From Apostichopus japonicus (taxonomy: Eukaryota; Echinodermata; Holothuroidea; Aspidochirotida; Stichopodidae), in contig NC_092561.1 in NCBI RefSeq assembly GCF_037975245.1, forward strand, positions 3,767,001-3,831,000: a DNA stretch of 64,000 nucleotides. Reading direction: 5' to 3'. Made by a program: the position numbers and the translations under genes. Shown in pieces: positions 45,366 through 61,885 of this stretch. The stretch's first letter is position 1, and each line of letters starts with the position of its first letter. Below the pieces are notes generated by a model. It ran no database searches and was not told the origin of the DNA. It saw only the letters and a program-made list of their open reading frames with translations.

Positions 45366-46589
45366 GATGTAAGTTATGACCTGGATTTCTCATGCAAGTT
45401 TACTCAATTATGAGTGGATTTAGTGAATAATGGTTGAATTTTGTCAAAAGTGTAAACTCACTAAACTGTACACTTGTACAGTGGTGGCAGTGCCATAGAT
45501 AGCTGTGAATTTCTTAACGTATCATTCACAATTAAATCAAAGAGGGGTCTATCTCATTGAATATTCAACAGTTTCCATGGTAATGAAGTCCATGCAATCA
45601 CAGAACTATAAATTATATAGCCAGAAAATTCCAGGCCTTACTGGGCTAGAAAGGTAACTATTGCAATGGCTGTATATTTATGAGGACAATCTGTATATTA
45701 ATTTTTGAATTTGAGGAGCAAAAATTTGAGCAAGTAATTCAAGAAATTCCAGTCAAATGACTTTACGGAAAGCGGTACCAAAATGAACAGAAAAGAAAAA
45801 ATAGCGAATAGGAAAATGTTGTTGTTCCAGTTGTTTATAGTACTCTGTAGAATGAATGCTTACAAAATCTCAAAATCTATAAATCATTTCTGGAATGAAT
45901 TTAAAACGATCTGATCTGATCTTACTTTAATAAAGAGAAAATTCCAGAATATCAAATAGGAATGACAGACTCTATACTAAGCATTCTATGATATGAGAAA
46001 AGAAAGACCTAATTATTGGACGTTATACTGTAACTGAAAAAAAAAAACATTTAAAGACTAATATGTTACATAAAATTGTTTTTTTCCCTTCATATCTGTA
46101 CATTTCTGTAAATATGTTGCACTTTGCTTCAAAATGGTACTGATGGATGCCCACTCGCCCTCCCCCCCCCCCCCCCAAGAAGAAAAATTTAGGCCTTGTG
46201 TAATCGTAAACGATTTGCTTGTGAATATTACTTATGAGCCATTTACTCAATCTTCCTATTCTGGAAGACATAACATTGACAAAATTTGATGAGACTGGTA
46301 CCCATTAAGTACCACTGGGGGTGGGGGGGGGGAGGAGATGTTTTAGGCATTTAAAGTGAATTTCATATTAATTAGATCACACAAATAAATCAATTTCTTA
46401 CAATTATTGACATCAAATTAAAACTTGTAAAATAAGAACAGGGACTTCTCTGCTCTTATTTTCTAAATTGTACATATCATTTTAAAATAAATTTAGTGAT
46501 TGTTATACTCTCCATATAATGAAAGTTCGCAGCAGTTGCTTATCCCCTTTCCGGTATATCATTTCTCACATTTTATAGCGAGTTGTATT

Positions 46590-47035
46590 TCACGTAATGT
46601 AATGTAATGTAAATAAAATCTTATATAGCGCACTACGCGTGATGCATCTGTGCGCTTTACAAACAAACTAGAAAATACAATGCCATAAAACAATAAAAAG
46701 AAAAAACAGTAAATACAAAATACCAACAACAGAAATATACAGGACTATGAGATCGAAAAACTTATAAAAGTACTGGTGCAGCGAAAAGCGATAAAACAGA
46801 TTGACTACAAAAACTACAAGTTGAATGCTAAAAAGTGAAAATTCCAATTGAAATTAGAACCTAAAAAACCAACACGACAGAACAATATAAAACAGATATA
46901 AACAGGAATAAGAGATCGAAAAACTAGTAAAAGCACTGGAGAAGCGTAAAGCGAAATAACAGAATGACTACAAAATCTACAATTTGAATGCTAAAAAGTG
47001 AAAATTCCAATTGAAGTTAAGTGTTATATTACGTA
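46590..47035. repeat. Interspersed repeat with internal duplication of about 165 bp
   Basis: Starts in three ATGTA words, then ATATAGCGCACTACGCG and TGTGCGCTTTACAAAC, a type of repeat common in marine invertebrate genomes. After it, the GAGATCGAAAAACT to AAGTGAAAATTCCAATTGAA segment occurs twice. It is absent from the intact SWSAP1-like locus, so it was inserted after the duplication. Confidence 0.55.
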
Positions 47036-47214
47036 CAAGTAATATAACACTAATGTAAATTATATTGTACATTGAGTTGGTTACCAATGCCACACATGGT
47101 AGTTTTACATCGTTTTTGAGATAATTGTATATTTCACAGAAGTTATGACACCATTATAAATTTTACACACACATGTATAGTGTGTTTATACATATTTTTA
47201 TTTATTTTATATTT

Positions 47215-47292
47215 ATGAATATATATATATATATATATATATATTAAATATATATTTCAATATATATTTTATATATATATATATATATTTAA

Positions 47293-47323
<31 letters not shown>

Positions 47324-47370
47324 TATATACATATATATATATATTGTATATATATTGTATATATATATAT

Positions 47371-47428
<58 letters not shown>

Positions 47429-47432
47429 ATAT
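47215..47432. repeat. Long interrupted (TA)n tract
   Basis: More than 200 bp of TATATA with TTAAA and TTGTA interruptions, in the last intron of the SWSAP1-like pseudogene. The intact copy has only about 25 bp at this place. Confidence 0.9.
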
Positions 47433-47469
47433 TTTCATATGTATATATATTCATTTGTTTATACATCTA

Positions 47470-47530
47470 CAGCTGAAACACAGTTAGTGGCCAGTATCAC
47501 AGGAGGGTGCAGGTAGCCATGACTCACCTC
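47470..47530. repeat. Single unit of the 80-bp minisatellite
   Basis: One partial unit (AGCTG, CACAGTTAGTGGCC, GGAGGGTGCAGGTAGCCATG) before the last exon of the pseudogene. Confidence 0.6.
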
Positions 47531-47959
47531 TATCGTCAGTCAAAGGAAATGGTTCCATCACGGATTTAATCTATATTTCATACTGTAAATACTTAAAAAC
47601 GCACCATGTGATGTCTTAACGTCTAGTTATTTTCTAGGAGAGACTCTCAGATCCCCTACTGACACAGGAGTCAGTTACAACGCCCTCAGAACCCTATCCA
47701 CTCTTTAACAAGATCTTTAATTTACCTGTAGATTTTCCAAGAAGCTTGATATCCCCAAGTACAACAGGGTGGATAGTTATAGTCATTCCATCACTACCTT
47801 CATATGGCAGTTATTGTACATGATATCATCATGTACTCATTTCATCTCGCTTTTATTAGAAAGGTCTTATACATTACTATCAATGGCAGAAGCGATACAC
47901 ACATTTAATATTATAGTCTAGCTCCCTACTGTACTGTTGTTCATCTCGTAAGGTAAAGG

Positions 47960-48457
47960 TGGCATGCAAATGGGAGAGGGGTGGGGGGGGGGGTTGACGG
48001 TTTAATTGCTTTAATTGACTAAGGTGGTGGCTCGCTTTCCTTTTCTTTTAAAGTAATTCTAGTGAAATTATATAAACTAAGAAGGCCGATATTAATCATC
48101 ATGATTCGTTTCATCTTAAAGTTTCTAGTTTTTTCAGCAAATGTTGGTACTTCTCTCCTCATCAGCTGGACCCAGCCTTTGATATTCGATTCAGTGTGGT
48201 GTTTACTCTGGATATTCATTTCTTTCATGTGTGTTTTTGCGGTTGACTTTATTCTGGTTTCTGTTGGAAAGAACATTTATAAAGTTACAAACGTTGATCC
48301 AGTTCTCTATTTTAATGAAGCACATTTTAGAATGAACAAACAAGACATGTTAGATGTCGATTCTTGTGTAGAGATTTTCAGCAAACAAATCCATTCTTTT
48401 CTTTTCTTTTCTTCTTTCCTTTCTTGCCTGTTATGTTCCCTTTTCTGTCCTTTGTTG
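47960..48457. other. Conserved block beyond the TRIM-4 3' end
   Basis: Paralogue of 13560-14059, complete on both sides. The possible plus-strand acceptor is lost (TTTGCGG instead of TTTCCAG), which argues against a plus-strand exon. Confidence 0.5.
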
Positions 48458-48463
48458 TTTATT
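48458..48463 (-). terminator. Candidate TRIM-4 polyadenylation signal AATAAA
   Basis: AATAAA on the minus strand at the same place as in the other copies. Confidence 0.4.
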
Positions 48464-48864
48464 TTCTTTTTTTAATGAACTTAAGTTGGCATTGCGATGT
48501 CTTGTCAAAAACAGTACCATGATCTCTTTAGATTTCTTGAACTTTTCTTTTACGATTCCGTAAAGGAAATAGTGAACAAGTTTTGCACTTTAGTTTCATG
48601 TATATTGGGTTTGGGACATAACTTCTACTAATTTATATACTATTACTTGAGCTAATTTCAAGCAGAAACTATCTTTAAAGTTATAAAATGATATGCTACT
48701 TGGTCATAAAGTCAATACAGGAAGATGGTATCCTTGGTGGTATTATCACAGTTGAATGTACCTCTTAAATTGTCTTAATTGTTGTTACATCAGAGTATAC
48801 CGACAACAACATTTATGTTACTAGTAGTAATCATATTAAAGTATGCACACTGAGATATACTCAC

Positions 48865-51048
48865 CAGACCATAACTAAACATCTTTCTCGACTGAAATGT
48901 AGCTACAAGTAGCTTCTCTCCCTCCTCTGTCATCAATGTTGTCATACACCGTGCTCCATCTTCTGTCCGTTTGGTTGTCAACAACTGCTGACCATCTTGA
49001 CTGTACTGTGTGATGATACGTGATCCAAAACTATACCACAAGATGTATACAAAACCTGCCCTGTCTGCACATATACTGTAAAGACACCAAGTCTCTCCAT
49101 CAATATCTGGTTTCGGGAGCTCGTATAGTAACTCCGCCTCTGTTGTAGATGTATCCATGGTTACAGCGTATGCACGTCTACTCCCTTCATCGCATATTAG
49201 CAGAACGCCTTCATGATAAAGGATATCTCTTGACCATTCCATAACCTCTGGCAGCTTCAGAGCTCGAATGAACTTAAATTCTTCATCAAATATGAATAGC
49301 GATCCAATATATGTACCTACAATGATGTGGCCACGTTTAGGATCATTAGTTATACAACTCGCAAGCTTCACATTCACCGTTTTGATGTCATCACTGTGGG
49401 ACGTGATATTATTTTGAGTAAAGGACCCATCGTGAATATTATAAACACCAACCTGATTGGATGTACAAACCGAAGCTATCTTATCACCTGATAAAGCAGC
49501 ACAGTGACGATCGGGATGAAGAGAGCCCCCTTTGGCTTTATCTATCTTGTCATGACGAATCTGACGTCCTTGTCTGTTTATGACAGTGATAAATGAATGG
49601 TCAATTGATAATCTCCCAGACACGACGATGTAACCAGTTCCGGTACTTGTTATACTATTTACAAGAAACCCAGTAGCTTTGGTCACATCAAGATCAACAA
49701 CAGATTCTACATTATCCGATATATTTACTCTATCACTACACAACATTGGTAGATCATCCATTGTTATATCAGATAATGATTCCATTTCTGGACAATCTTT
49801 CATAAGATCCTCAACTAGGGGTTCGCTCGCAGCTCTTATATCAGGAATACACTGTGCGTCTGTCCAGTGGTTATGTGATTCAAGGACACTCGAAGCTATA
49901 GTAGACACATTTTCAAACTTATTGACCCATTGATTACAAAGATCTGATAAGTTTTGTGTTTCTCTAAGCTTGCGTTGCTGCTGTTCTTCTATTGTTTTAT
50001 TTCTCTCATTCATTTCTGCATCAAGTCTGTTCATTTTTTCGTCAATCTTTAATTCTCTGTTTTCTAGTTCATTTTGTTTAGTATCCTCTTTCTCTTTTGA
50101 TTCTCTAATTTTTATTTTAATAATCCTGTCGTACTCGTCTCTTATTTTTCTAATTTTCTCTTCCATGTCTGATTCTAATTCCTTCAATTCTTTTCTACTC
50201 CTTTCTTCGAGAACTGTTTTGAATCTGTTGAATTCTCTCTTTTCTTTCTCTTTCTTATTCTTTAACTTGCTGGTCTGATCTTCGTACTGCTTTTTCCATT
50301 TTGCTTTTGTATCAGCAACGATTGATGTAAGTTCTGCATTTACCTTGTTTATCTTATTAGTTAAGCTGGGTACATTTTCTTTCAGTTTTACAAGTTCATC
50401 TAATCTCTTCTGCAACTTCTCTCTTTCTTCTTTCGACACATTCGCAACGTCTTGTAGGTCATGACCTTTGTGCTTTCCGTACGAACATGTTATACAAACA
50501 GGGAGATTTCCACAAGTACAACAACATAAGTGAGCCATGTGTTCCGGGTGAGTATGACACCTAGGAGCTTCCACCAATGATGCAAGTTTTTCTTGTGTGA
50601 GACTTTTTCTCTCAAGATCATTCAGACCTAATACGTGTTTCTGATGTTTGACAAATATCTTCTTGGTCAAATGAAATTGATAACACTGGACACAAAGAAA
50701 TTCTTTACACATAAAACAGTAAGCTGTAACCTTTAACTTCTCTTCACAGCCAATACATTCTCTCTCTTCTCTGTTTTCAAATGTTTTCTGTAGCTGAATA
50801 AACTGCAGCATACTTTTCATATGGAAATCAGTCTTGAATCCATCTATTCTATTGTTTGGTATTTTACAGACATCTTTACAAAGAGGACATTCAAATGTCC
50901 CAACCTGTCCTTCTAGTAATGGTTCCAAACATTGTTTACAAAATCTATGTAGACAGGGTAATAGTTTCGGTTCTTTAAACAGATCCAAACAAATTGAACA
51001 TTCAAAGAATTTATCTTCGATGTCTTTCCAAGGAGATGGGCAGGCCAT
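48865..51048 (-). CDS. TRIM-4: RING/B-box/coiled-coil/beta-propeller E3 ubiquitin ligase
   Basis: One large coding exon of 728 residues. RING, both B-boxes and coiled coil as in the other copies. The frame is open for 58 further codons upstream of the ATG, but these run across the conserved TTTCTTTACAG acceptor into the intron and are hydrophobic and unshared, so 51048 is taken as the start. Likewise the frame reads 24 codons past the donor CTG|GTGAGT (48864/48865); that tail is also taken as intron. Distinct propeller loops: GRLSIDHSFI, SHSDDIKTVNVKLAS, WYSFGSRIITQYS and TFQSRKMFSYGL. The last loop changes the LCYGL shared by the other complete copies. Intact. Confidence 0.87.
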
Positions 51049-51065
51049 TTTTGTCTCGAAATTAT

Positions 51066-53599
51066 ATCTGTAAAGAAAATTATGATTAATTTTAATTAAT
51101 ATCATAATTTGAATTAACAAATTGAGAGCATAAAAATTAAGTAGAAAGATCTTCAATAAACTGAATTCAATAACTTTTCTTTGTAACCTACGGTATGACT
51201 GGTATATTTCTCCTATAAACACAGAAGCCGAGAAATTGGTGCAACTCGATCACTGACATAATGGAACTGTTCAGATACTTAGCATATATACCTACTATGT
51301 TGTTACATCACCATACCAAGTATGAACTAAATCAGACATACTGTAGAGTTGAAGAGATATTGCCATATATGAATTGCACGTTAATCCCGCCCACTCATCA
51401 TTATGCATGAAATGGGAAGCACAAACAATAGAGCACATTTACACAACATGGGGCATCTACCTACTGTACCAAGCACGACATTGACTCAACTTGTGCTTCT
51501 GGCCATCACAAACTCAGGCGCCCACCCCCCCCCCCGAACACATACACGCCATCACGATTGCAAAGGTTACCAAGCCTTCAGCATCATATAACCACAAAGA
51601 GTCACACAGTGGCATGAGCATCATAGCAAAGTGGAGTAATGGAGGGGGCAAGTTCAACTTACCCCCAATTGATTAAGGTATGGCGTTTAAAATTGTGTTG
51701 ATGGGCCAGAAGAGAATGATAGATTTTAAGTAGGGGAGGGGAGAGGACTGCACTTGAGTCATTGTAGTACCCTATGTCGGGATGTAGGAGTCCACACCCG
51801 GAACTTTATGTTTTTTACGCGTCAACTGGTACATTCTGAGGTATTAATTTAGGTCTGTATAAGCAGGGGCATCAATGATGGCGGGAGGGGGGGGGGGGGG
51901 GCGGGGGGCAGAGGGACACATTCCTCTTTCTCAAAGGTGGAAGAAATAATATCAAATGTTCCCCGCCCAGGTTTAGTGCCTTGACTCGTGTAGGCACTAG
52001 CCCATTATCAGGCTCATAATGACTCGTGTATCTCATAAAGGGGGCGCTGAAAACATTGTGCTATGAGATTATTGGTACATTTTATTCTCATTTGCTCAAC
52101 CCCCAATGAAAATAGAACTTCCACTGGGTTGAAGATATAAGAATTTCAGATTCCATTTATAGCATAAATTAACCGAGGAACCGAGCCCATACACCAGTGA
52201 CGCTATATGCTGAGCAAGGAGATAATGAAAGCCTGCAGCATTCGCTAATCTCCTTTCTAGTTTAATATGTTTTATATTATATATTATGTTGTTTGTCACG
52301 TACAGTATAGGCAATATAATGTGAATGCTTAGGCAGTAAGCACTATTTCAGTTAGTTTAAGCAAAATGTTCATATCATTTCTTCTGATTTCATTAGTCAG
52401 TATATACTGTAGTGTGCAACCTCAAAGTCACGTCAGGCACGTTTTGTAGGAATGGCGTTCCAAACAATTAAACACAGGGTTTTATTATAAGTGATCATAT
52501 TTTTAAAATTACGATAAACGTAGAAAACTCCTAAGGTTTTACTGTGAACAGTGTAGCAGTCAATTATGAAACTATGGCTCATGAATATATTTATTACATC
52601 ACTCTATATGTTTGATGTCAGCCTATCAGTTTCAATGTTAGCTCCTAAATCAGTACCCAATAATTTAACTAAGATTATTTAGGCACAGTCCCCTACATGG
52701 CCCATCCATTCAGTTCATTATCCCCCCCCCCCCCAGTAAGTCCCTTCTTGGGATGTAGAACAAATACAACTAATTAACACATTAATTCTCCAAATGGCTT
52801 CCCCTCTTCATACAGCTATTATAAGAACTCCATGGCATGCTTTTAAAAAAAGTAACCTAAAGCATATCTTTCCCTACAAAGTGAATTCACCTAATTTACC
52901 ATTTTTCTAATTCTAATTGACCTTTCTTTTTGGAAGTGTAACATTCTCAATCATGAGATCTTAAAATAAAGAATGTTCAGATGCAACTTACAAGGCCTGG
53001 GAAGGGTAATTTCCGGCAATCTGCAGGGGAGGCATTGTTTGGCCAATAGTTTCTTGCTACCCTACACACCAATTGATGGTGGCGCTGAAATTGCCCACCA
53101 AATAAAAGTCAGTACAATAGGCCCTAGTATATACACATTAAACCCTTATTATGTGTAGCATTTGGACGATGCATAATGCTTCTCGATGTTCCTCACCCCC
53201 CTCTTTTTTTCTATTCAAGGTAGGCCCCTGAAGCATCTATATTTTATAGTTTAATGTTTCTGATATAGTGAATACATATGCCCAGTAATGAACCCAACAG
53301 TGCTTTTGAATGTAGTTGTGATACAATATGTGTGTATGTTGTAGACATATACAGCAAGGCGATTTTATTCTTGCATGCAAAGTTTAAGAATGTTTCCATT
53401 TTGTTTTAAGTTTCAATTTTATTTACACCAGGTTACACCATGATGTTAAACAGATAAGTCTTTCTTGCTCTATGTCTAATCACTAGTGACTTTTGTTCAA
53501 TAATATTTATGACTGACATATCAATTCAAGGATCAAAAAGAGGCAAACTTAAAGATTTCTAGATATGAGTTCACCCCAGACCTCCGTCGGGGCTTCGCC

Positions 53600-53600
<1 letters not shown>
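51066..53600. repeat. Duplicated upstream flank of TRIM-4
   Basis: More diverged than flanks 1-3. It lacks about 250 bp after 52320, where the ATAATGTGAATGCTTAGGC part follows directly, and shares the hairpin (52212-52257) and C-run (near 52723). No supported gene. Confidence 0.7.
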
Positions 53601-57076
<3,476 letters not shown>

Positions 57077-57194
57077 CGATTAATATATAATATATATGAC
57101 GATTAATAGTGTAAGAATTACTGAGAAATTGAACACAATACTATTAGATCACAATATTGTCATGACCGTATGGACAGCAGTTTTAACAGTTAAT

Positions 57195-57502
57195 CAGGAA
57201 TTTTAGATATCGCAATTTTAATCACAGTAATCTCCAATTTGTTTAAGATATCTACAAATTAATGCAGATATCTTAAAATCAATTTCAAATATCTTGAAAA
57301 ACCGTACGACAACGAGATATCTGTTAATATTTTTCAGATATATGAAATTTTATTTCAGGCATCTGAAATTCATATTCAGATATCTTGTTTTCAATTTCAG
57401 ATATCTGAAATAGAATTACAGATATCTTATATTCAAATTTAATTTTAGATATCTGAAATAGACTTTTAGATATCTAGAATGTAAATTTAGATATCTGAAA
57501 TC
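57195..57502. repeat. Array of the palindrome AGATATCT, about 13 units
   Basis: AGATATCT or close variants recur about every 20 bp (steps of roughly 20-30) from 57203 to 57495, often as CAGATATCTGAAAT. The spacers are AT-rich and variable while the palindrome is kept. No counterpart near the other TRIM copies. Confidence 0.75.
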
Positions 57503-57519
57503 CCTAATTAAATATTAAA

Positions 57520-57865
57520 ATGGCTTGCCATATGACCGGCTATCACATTGACTAGCATAGATGATTATAAAGTTAACATTGGTTGGCTTTATATGAATAT
57601 TCATACTGCCCATACTATCAGTACAAGTGCGTTCAAGCGGTGCATAGAATTACAATACATGTAAAAGAAAATGGCCCAACCGGTACTTGTCCGCTACTTG
57701 TCCTTGCGTGTTATTGCTAGTGTACATTTGCCTGCTATACTTGTTCATTTTGCGTCTGTAACCTGATGATGAGAGTTGCTACTTTCCAAACATGTCGTTC
57801 TTTTTTTGTATTAATTTTGGTAAATAGATGTATAAGTTAAAGTCTGTCGTGTTTTCAATTTTTTT

Positions 57866-57921
<56 letters not shown>

Positions 57922-57925
57922 CAAA
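57520..57925 (+). mobile_element. Possible Penelope-like element 3' fragment next to a TA tract
   Basis: CTGATGA at 57763 followed by TGAGAGTTGCTACTTTCC and AAAC resembles a decayed hammerhead-type core. The sequence then runs into (TA)n at 57868-57918. No protein-coding part. Low certainty. Confidence 0.3.
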
Positions 57926-58824
57926 ATATCACAAGCGCGCGAACAATTTTGGGTATGAAAGTTGCTACGCGCCTGCAACCAAGCAAATGCCCCCCCCCCC
58001 AATATTTGGAACAAATCGCCACCCTGATAGCAACAATACATTTGTTGGTATTTTCTAATAATATCGGAGCGAGCTTGTCAACCTTCATATCACTTGACAT
58101 TCCTCTCCACTTTTGGATTATACTTCAATCGACTCTTTCAGATCTTATAAATGCAGTAGATACTATAGTCGAGCGGATATCATTAGAAGCAGTGAAATCA
58201 GGCCACGGTTAAAGTATGCTGGGGTGGGTCTTCATGCAGGACAAATACACAGTTTCCTATCTGAAAAGTACGTTGGCTTAATAGGGACATTGGAAAGGAA
58301 AGAAATATAGATAAAAAGTCAAAGAGTTTGACTTCAAAATTCATTTGAAACAAAAAGTTGACTTTTTATCTCAACATTTTGACTTTTTAACTCAACATTT
58401 TTCGATCCTATGTCCCTATTAAACCACTGTAGAAATGATCTTCCCGAATTGTAGAGAAAATGATTCAAAACTGTCCATTAGATAGACACAAGATGTGAAG
58501 CGAAGTTATAAGCCATTTGATTTCTCCCGCATGTTCATCTGGTAAATCATAATCGTAAAGGCACGTTCCCAGCTCCATAATTTTTCGCATGAACGTCAGC
58601 AGTTCTACGCATATGTTTCAATGTACTTGATATTCGAGATCTAACTTTACAAGTTCCATTGAAGTCATTTATACAACTCTGCAAACATTACAGTTCGGTC
58701 CCCCTCTGATGAATATTCCTTCGCAGCCAACTTTAAGAGAGGGTTGGTAAAACATTTGTCTACAACAAATATATCTTATGGTTTTGCGACTATATGATGT
58801 ATCAAAGTAACCGTTAATATGAAG
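57926..58824. other. Intergenic, no gene recognised
   Basis: Short ORFs only. An inverted pair AAAAGTCAAAGAGTTTGACTT / AAAAGTTGACTTTTTATCTC near 58313-58400 makes a weak hairpin. Homology to the TRIM unit resumes at about 58825. Confidence 0.45.
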
Positions 58825-59285
58825 GGGTTGACAGTCTAATTGCTTAATGGACAAAGGTGGTGGCTCACTTTTCTTTACCTTTCAATTAATTCTAGTGAAA
58901 TTATATAAACTAAGAAGACCGATCTTAATCATCATGATCCGTTTCATATTAAAGTTTCTAGTTTTTCAGCAAATGTTGAAAATTCTCTCCTCATCAGCTG
59001 CACCCAGCCTTTGATATTCGATTCAGTGTGATGTATATTCCGGATATTCGTTTCTTTCATGTATGTTTTTCGGGATGACTTTATTCTGGTGTCTGTTGGA
59101 AAGAACATTTATAAAGTTACAAACGTTGATCCAGTTCTCTGTTCTAATGAAGCACATTTAAGAATGAACAAACAAGACATGTTTGATGTCGATTCTTTTT
59201 GTAATGTTTTTCAGCAAACAAATCCCTTCTTTTCTTTTCTTCTTTCCTTTCTTGCCTGTTATGTTCCCTTTTCTGTCCTTTGTTG
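58825..59285. other. Conserved block beyond the TRIM-5 3' end
   Basis: Paralogue of 13560-14059. One base is missing from the T-run near 58965, which breaks the minus-strand frame seen in the other three copies. Confidence 0.5.
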
Positions 59286-59291
59286 TTTATT
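59286..59291 (-). terminator. Candidate TRIM-5 polyadenylation signal AATAAA
   Basis: AATAAA on the minus strand at the position conserved in the other copies. Confidence 0.4.
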
Positions 59292-59671
59292 TCTTGTTAA
59301 TCAATTTAAGTTGGCAATGCGATGTCTTGTCAACAGCAGGACTATAATCCCGTTAGAAATCTTTCATTTTATTTACAATTCCATATTGGAAATTGTGAAC
59401 AATCACTTAAGTCTGCATTTTAGTTTGCACTTTACTTTCATGTATATTGGGTTGGGGACATCACTTCTACTAATGCTGTAACTTGAGCTAAATTCAATCA
59501 AAAACTATATATAAAGTTATAAATATTATATACTACTTGGTCATTAATAAAGTCATCACAGGAAGATGATATCATTGGCGATATTATCACAGTTGAATGT
59601 ACCCTTTAATTGTTGTTTATGTTACTACAGTACTAGTAATATTAAAGTAAGGAACACTGAGATATACTCAC

Positions 59672-61867
59672 CAGACCATAACAAAGCATCTTCCCCGACC
59701 GTGTTGTAGCTACAAGTAGCTTTTCTCCCTCCTCTGTCATCAATGTTGTCATACACCGTGCTGTATCTTCTGTCCGTTTGGTTGTCAACAACTGCTGACC
59801 ATCTTGACTGTACTGTGTAATGATACCTTGGCCAGTACACTGGACATCCAATGACCACAAGATGTATACAAAACCTGCCCTATCTGCACATATACTGCAA
59901 GGATACCAAGTCTTTCCGTCAATATCTGGTTTCGGAAGCTTGTAAAGTAACTCTGCCTCTGCTTTAGATGTATCCATGGTTACAGCGTATGCACATCTAC
60001 TCTCTAAATCGCATATCAGCAAAACGCCTTCATGATAAAGGATATCTCTTGACCATTTTATAACCTCTGGCAGCTTCAGAGCTCGAATGAACTTAAATTC
60101 TTCATCAAATATGAATAGCGATCCAATATATGTACCTACAATGATGTGGCCATGTATAGGATCAGTAGTTATACAAGTTCCAACCTTCGTCTTCATCGTT
60201 TTGATGTCATCAAAGAGGGACGTGATATTATTTTGAGTAAAGGACCCATCGTGAATATTATAAACAACAACCTGATTGGATGTACAAACCGAAGCTATCT
60301 TATCACGTGATAAAGCAGCACAGTAACGATTGGGATAAAGAGAGCTCCCTATGACTTCATCTATCTTGTCATGGCGAATCTGACACCCTTGTCTGTTTAT
60401 GACAGTGATAAATGAATGGACACGTGATAATCTCCCAGAGACGACGATGTAACCAGATCCGGTACTTGTTATACCAGTTAAACAAAACTCATTACCTTTC
60501 ATCACATCAACATCAACAACAGATTCTACATTATCCGATATATTTACTCTATCAATACACAACATTGGTAAATCATCCATTGTTATATCAGATAATGATT
60601 CCATTTCTGGAAAGTCTTTCATTATATCCTCAACTAGGGGTTCGCTCGCAGCTCTTATATCAGGAATACACTGTGCGTCTGTCCAGTGGTTATGCGATTC
60701 AAGGACACTCGAAGCTATAGTAGACAAATTTTCAAACTTGTTGACCCATTGGTTACAAAGATCTGATAAGTTTTGTGTTTCTCTAAGCTTGCGTTGCTGT
60801 TGTTCTTCTATTGTTTTATTTCTCTCATTCATTACTGCATCAAGTTTGTTCATTATTTCGTCAATCCTTAATTCTCTGTTTTCTAGTTCATTTTGTTTCG
60901 TATCCTCTTTCTCTTTTGATTCTCTAAGTTTAATTTTTATCATCCTGTCGTAATCTTCTCTTATTATTCTAATTTTCTCTTCCATTTCTGTTTCTAATTC
61001 TTTCAATTCTTTTCTACTCCTTTCTTCAAGAACTGTTTTGAATCTGTTGAATTCTCTCTTTTCTTTCTCTTTCTTATTCTTTAACTTCCTGGTCTGATCT
61101 TCGTACTGCATTTTCCATTTTGATTTTGCATCTGTAACGATTGATGTAAGTTCTGCATTTACCTTGTTTATCTTATTAGTTAAGCTGGGTACATTTTCTT
61201 TCCGTTTTTCAAGTTCTTCCAATCTCTTCTGCAACTTCTCTCTTTCTTCTTTCGACACATTCGCAACGTCTTGTAGGTCATGACCTTTGTGTTTTCCATA
61301 CGTACATGTTACACAGACAGGGAGATTTCCACAAGTACAACAACACAACTGAGCCATGTGTTCTGTGTGAGTATGGCACCTAGGGGCTTCCATCAATGAT
61401 GCAAGTTTTTCTTGTGTGAGACTTTTTCTCTCAAGATCATTCAGACCTAATACGTGTTTCTGATGTTTGGCAAATATCTTCTTGGTCAAATGAAATTGAT
61501 AACACTGGACACAAAGAAATTCTTTACACATAAAACAGTACGCTGTAACCTTTAACTTCTCTTCACAGCCAATACATTCTCTCTCTTCTCTGTTTTCAAA
61601 TGTTTTCTGTAGCTGAATAAACTGCAGCATACTTTTCATATGGAAGTCAGTCTTGAATCCATCTATCCTATTGTTTGTTATTTTACAGACATCTTTACAA
61701 AGAGGACATTCAAATGTACCAACTTTGCCTTCTAGTATAGGTTCCAGACATTGTTTACAAAATCTATGCAGACATGGTAATAGTTTCGGTTCTTTAAACA
61801 GATCCAAACAAATTGAACATTCAAAGAATTTATCTTCGATGTCTTTCCAATGCGATGGGCAGGCCAT
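59672..61867 (-). CDS. TRIM-5: RING/B-box/coiled-coil/beta-propeller E3 ubiquitin ligase
   Basis: One large coding exon of 732 residues, the longest copy, because the blade-5 loop carries four extra residues (WSLDVQCTGQGIITQYS). The name marks the position in this window and does not imply orthology to mammalian TRIM5. RING and B-box zinc ligands are complete. The start at 61867 is preceded by the shared acceptor; the 19 extra open codons upstream are taken as 5'UTR and intron. The exon ends at CTG|GTGAGT (59671/59672). Other distinct loops: GRLSRVHSFI, TMKTKVGTCITTDPIHG and TTRSGKMLCYGL. Intact. Confidence 0.88.
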
Positions 61868-61885
61868 TTTTGTCTCGAAATTATA

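Larger units (their letters stand above)
41515..47823 (+). pseudogene. SWSAP1: SWSAP1-like pseudogene (second copy)
   Basis: Homology to the gene at 7584-13418 begins just after its first exon, so exon 1 and the promoter are missing. Exon 2 (42360-42517) has a run of ten T where the intact copy has TTTCTTTT, adding two bases and breaking the frame. Exons 3 (43237-43351), 4 (44072-44148) and 6 (44706-44788) keep their frames and splice sites. Exon 5 (ADPLSAS-type region, 11121-11257 in the intact copy) is absent; only about 560 bp lies between exons 4 and 6. The last exon (47638-47823) is still open and slightly longer. It cannot make the full protein. Confidence 0.72.
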
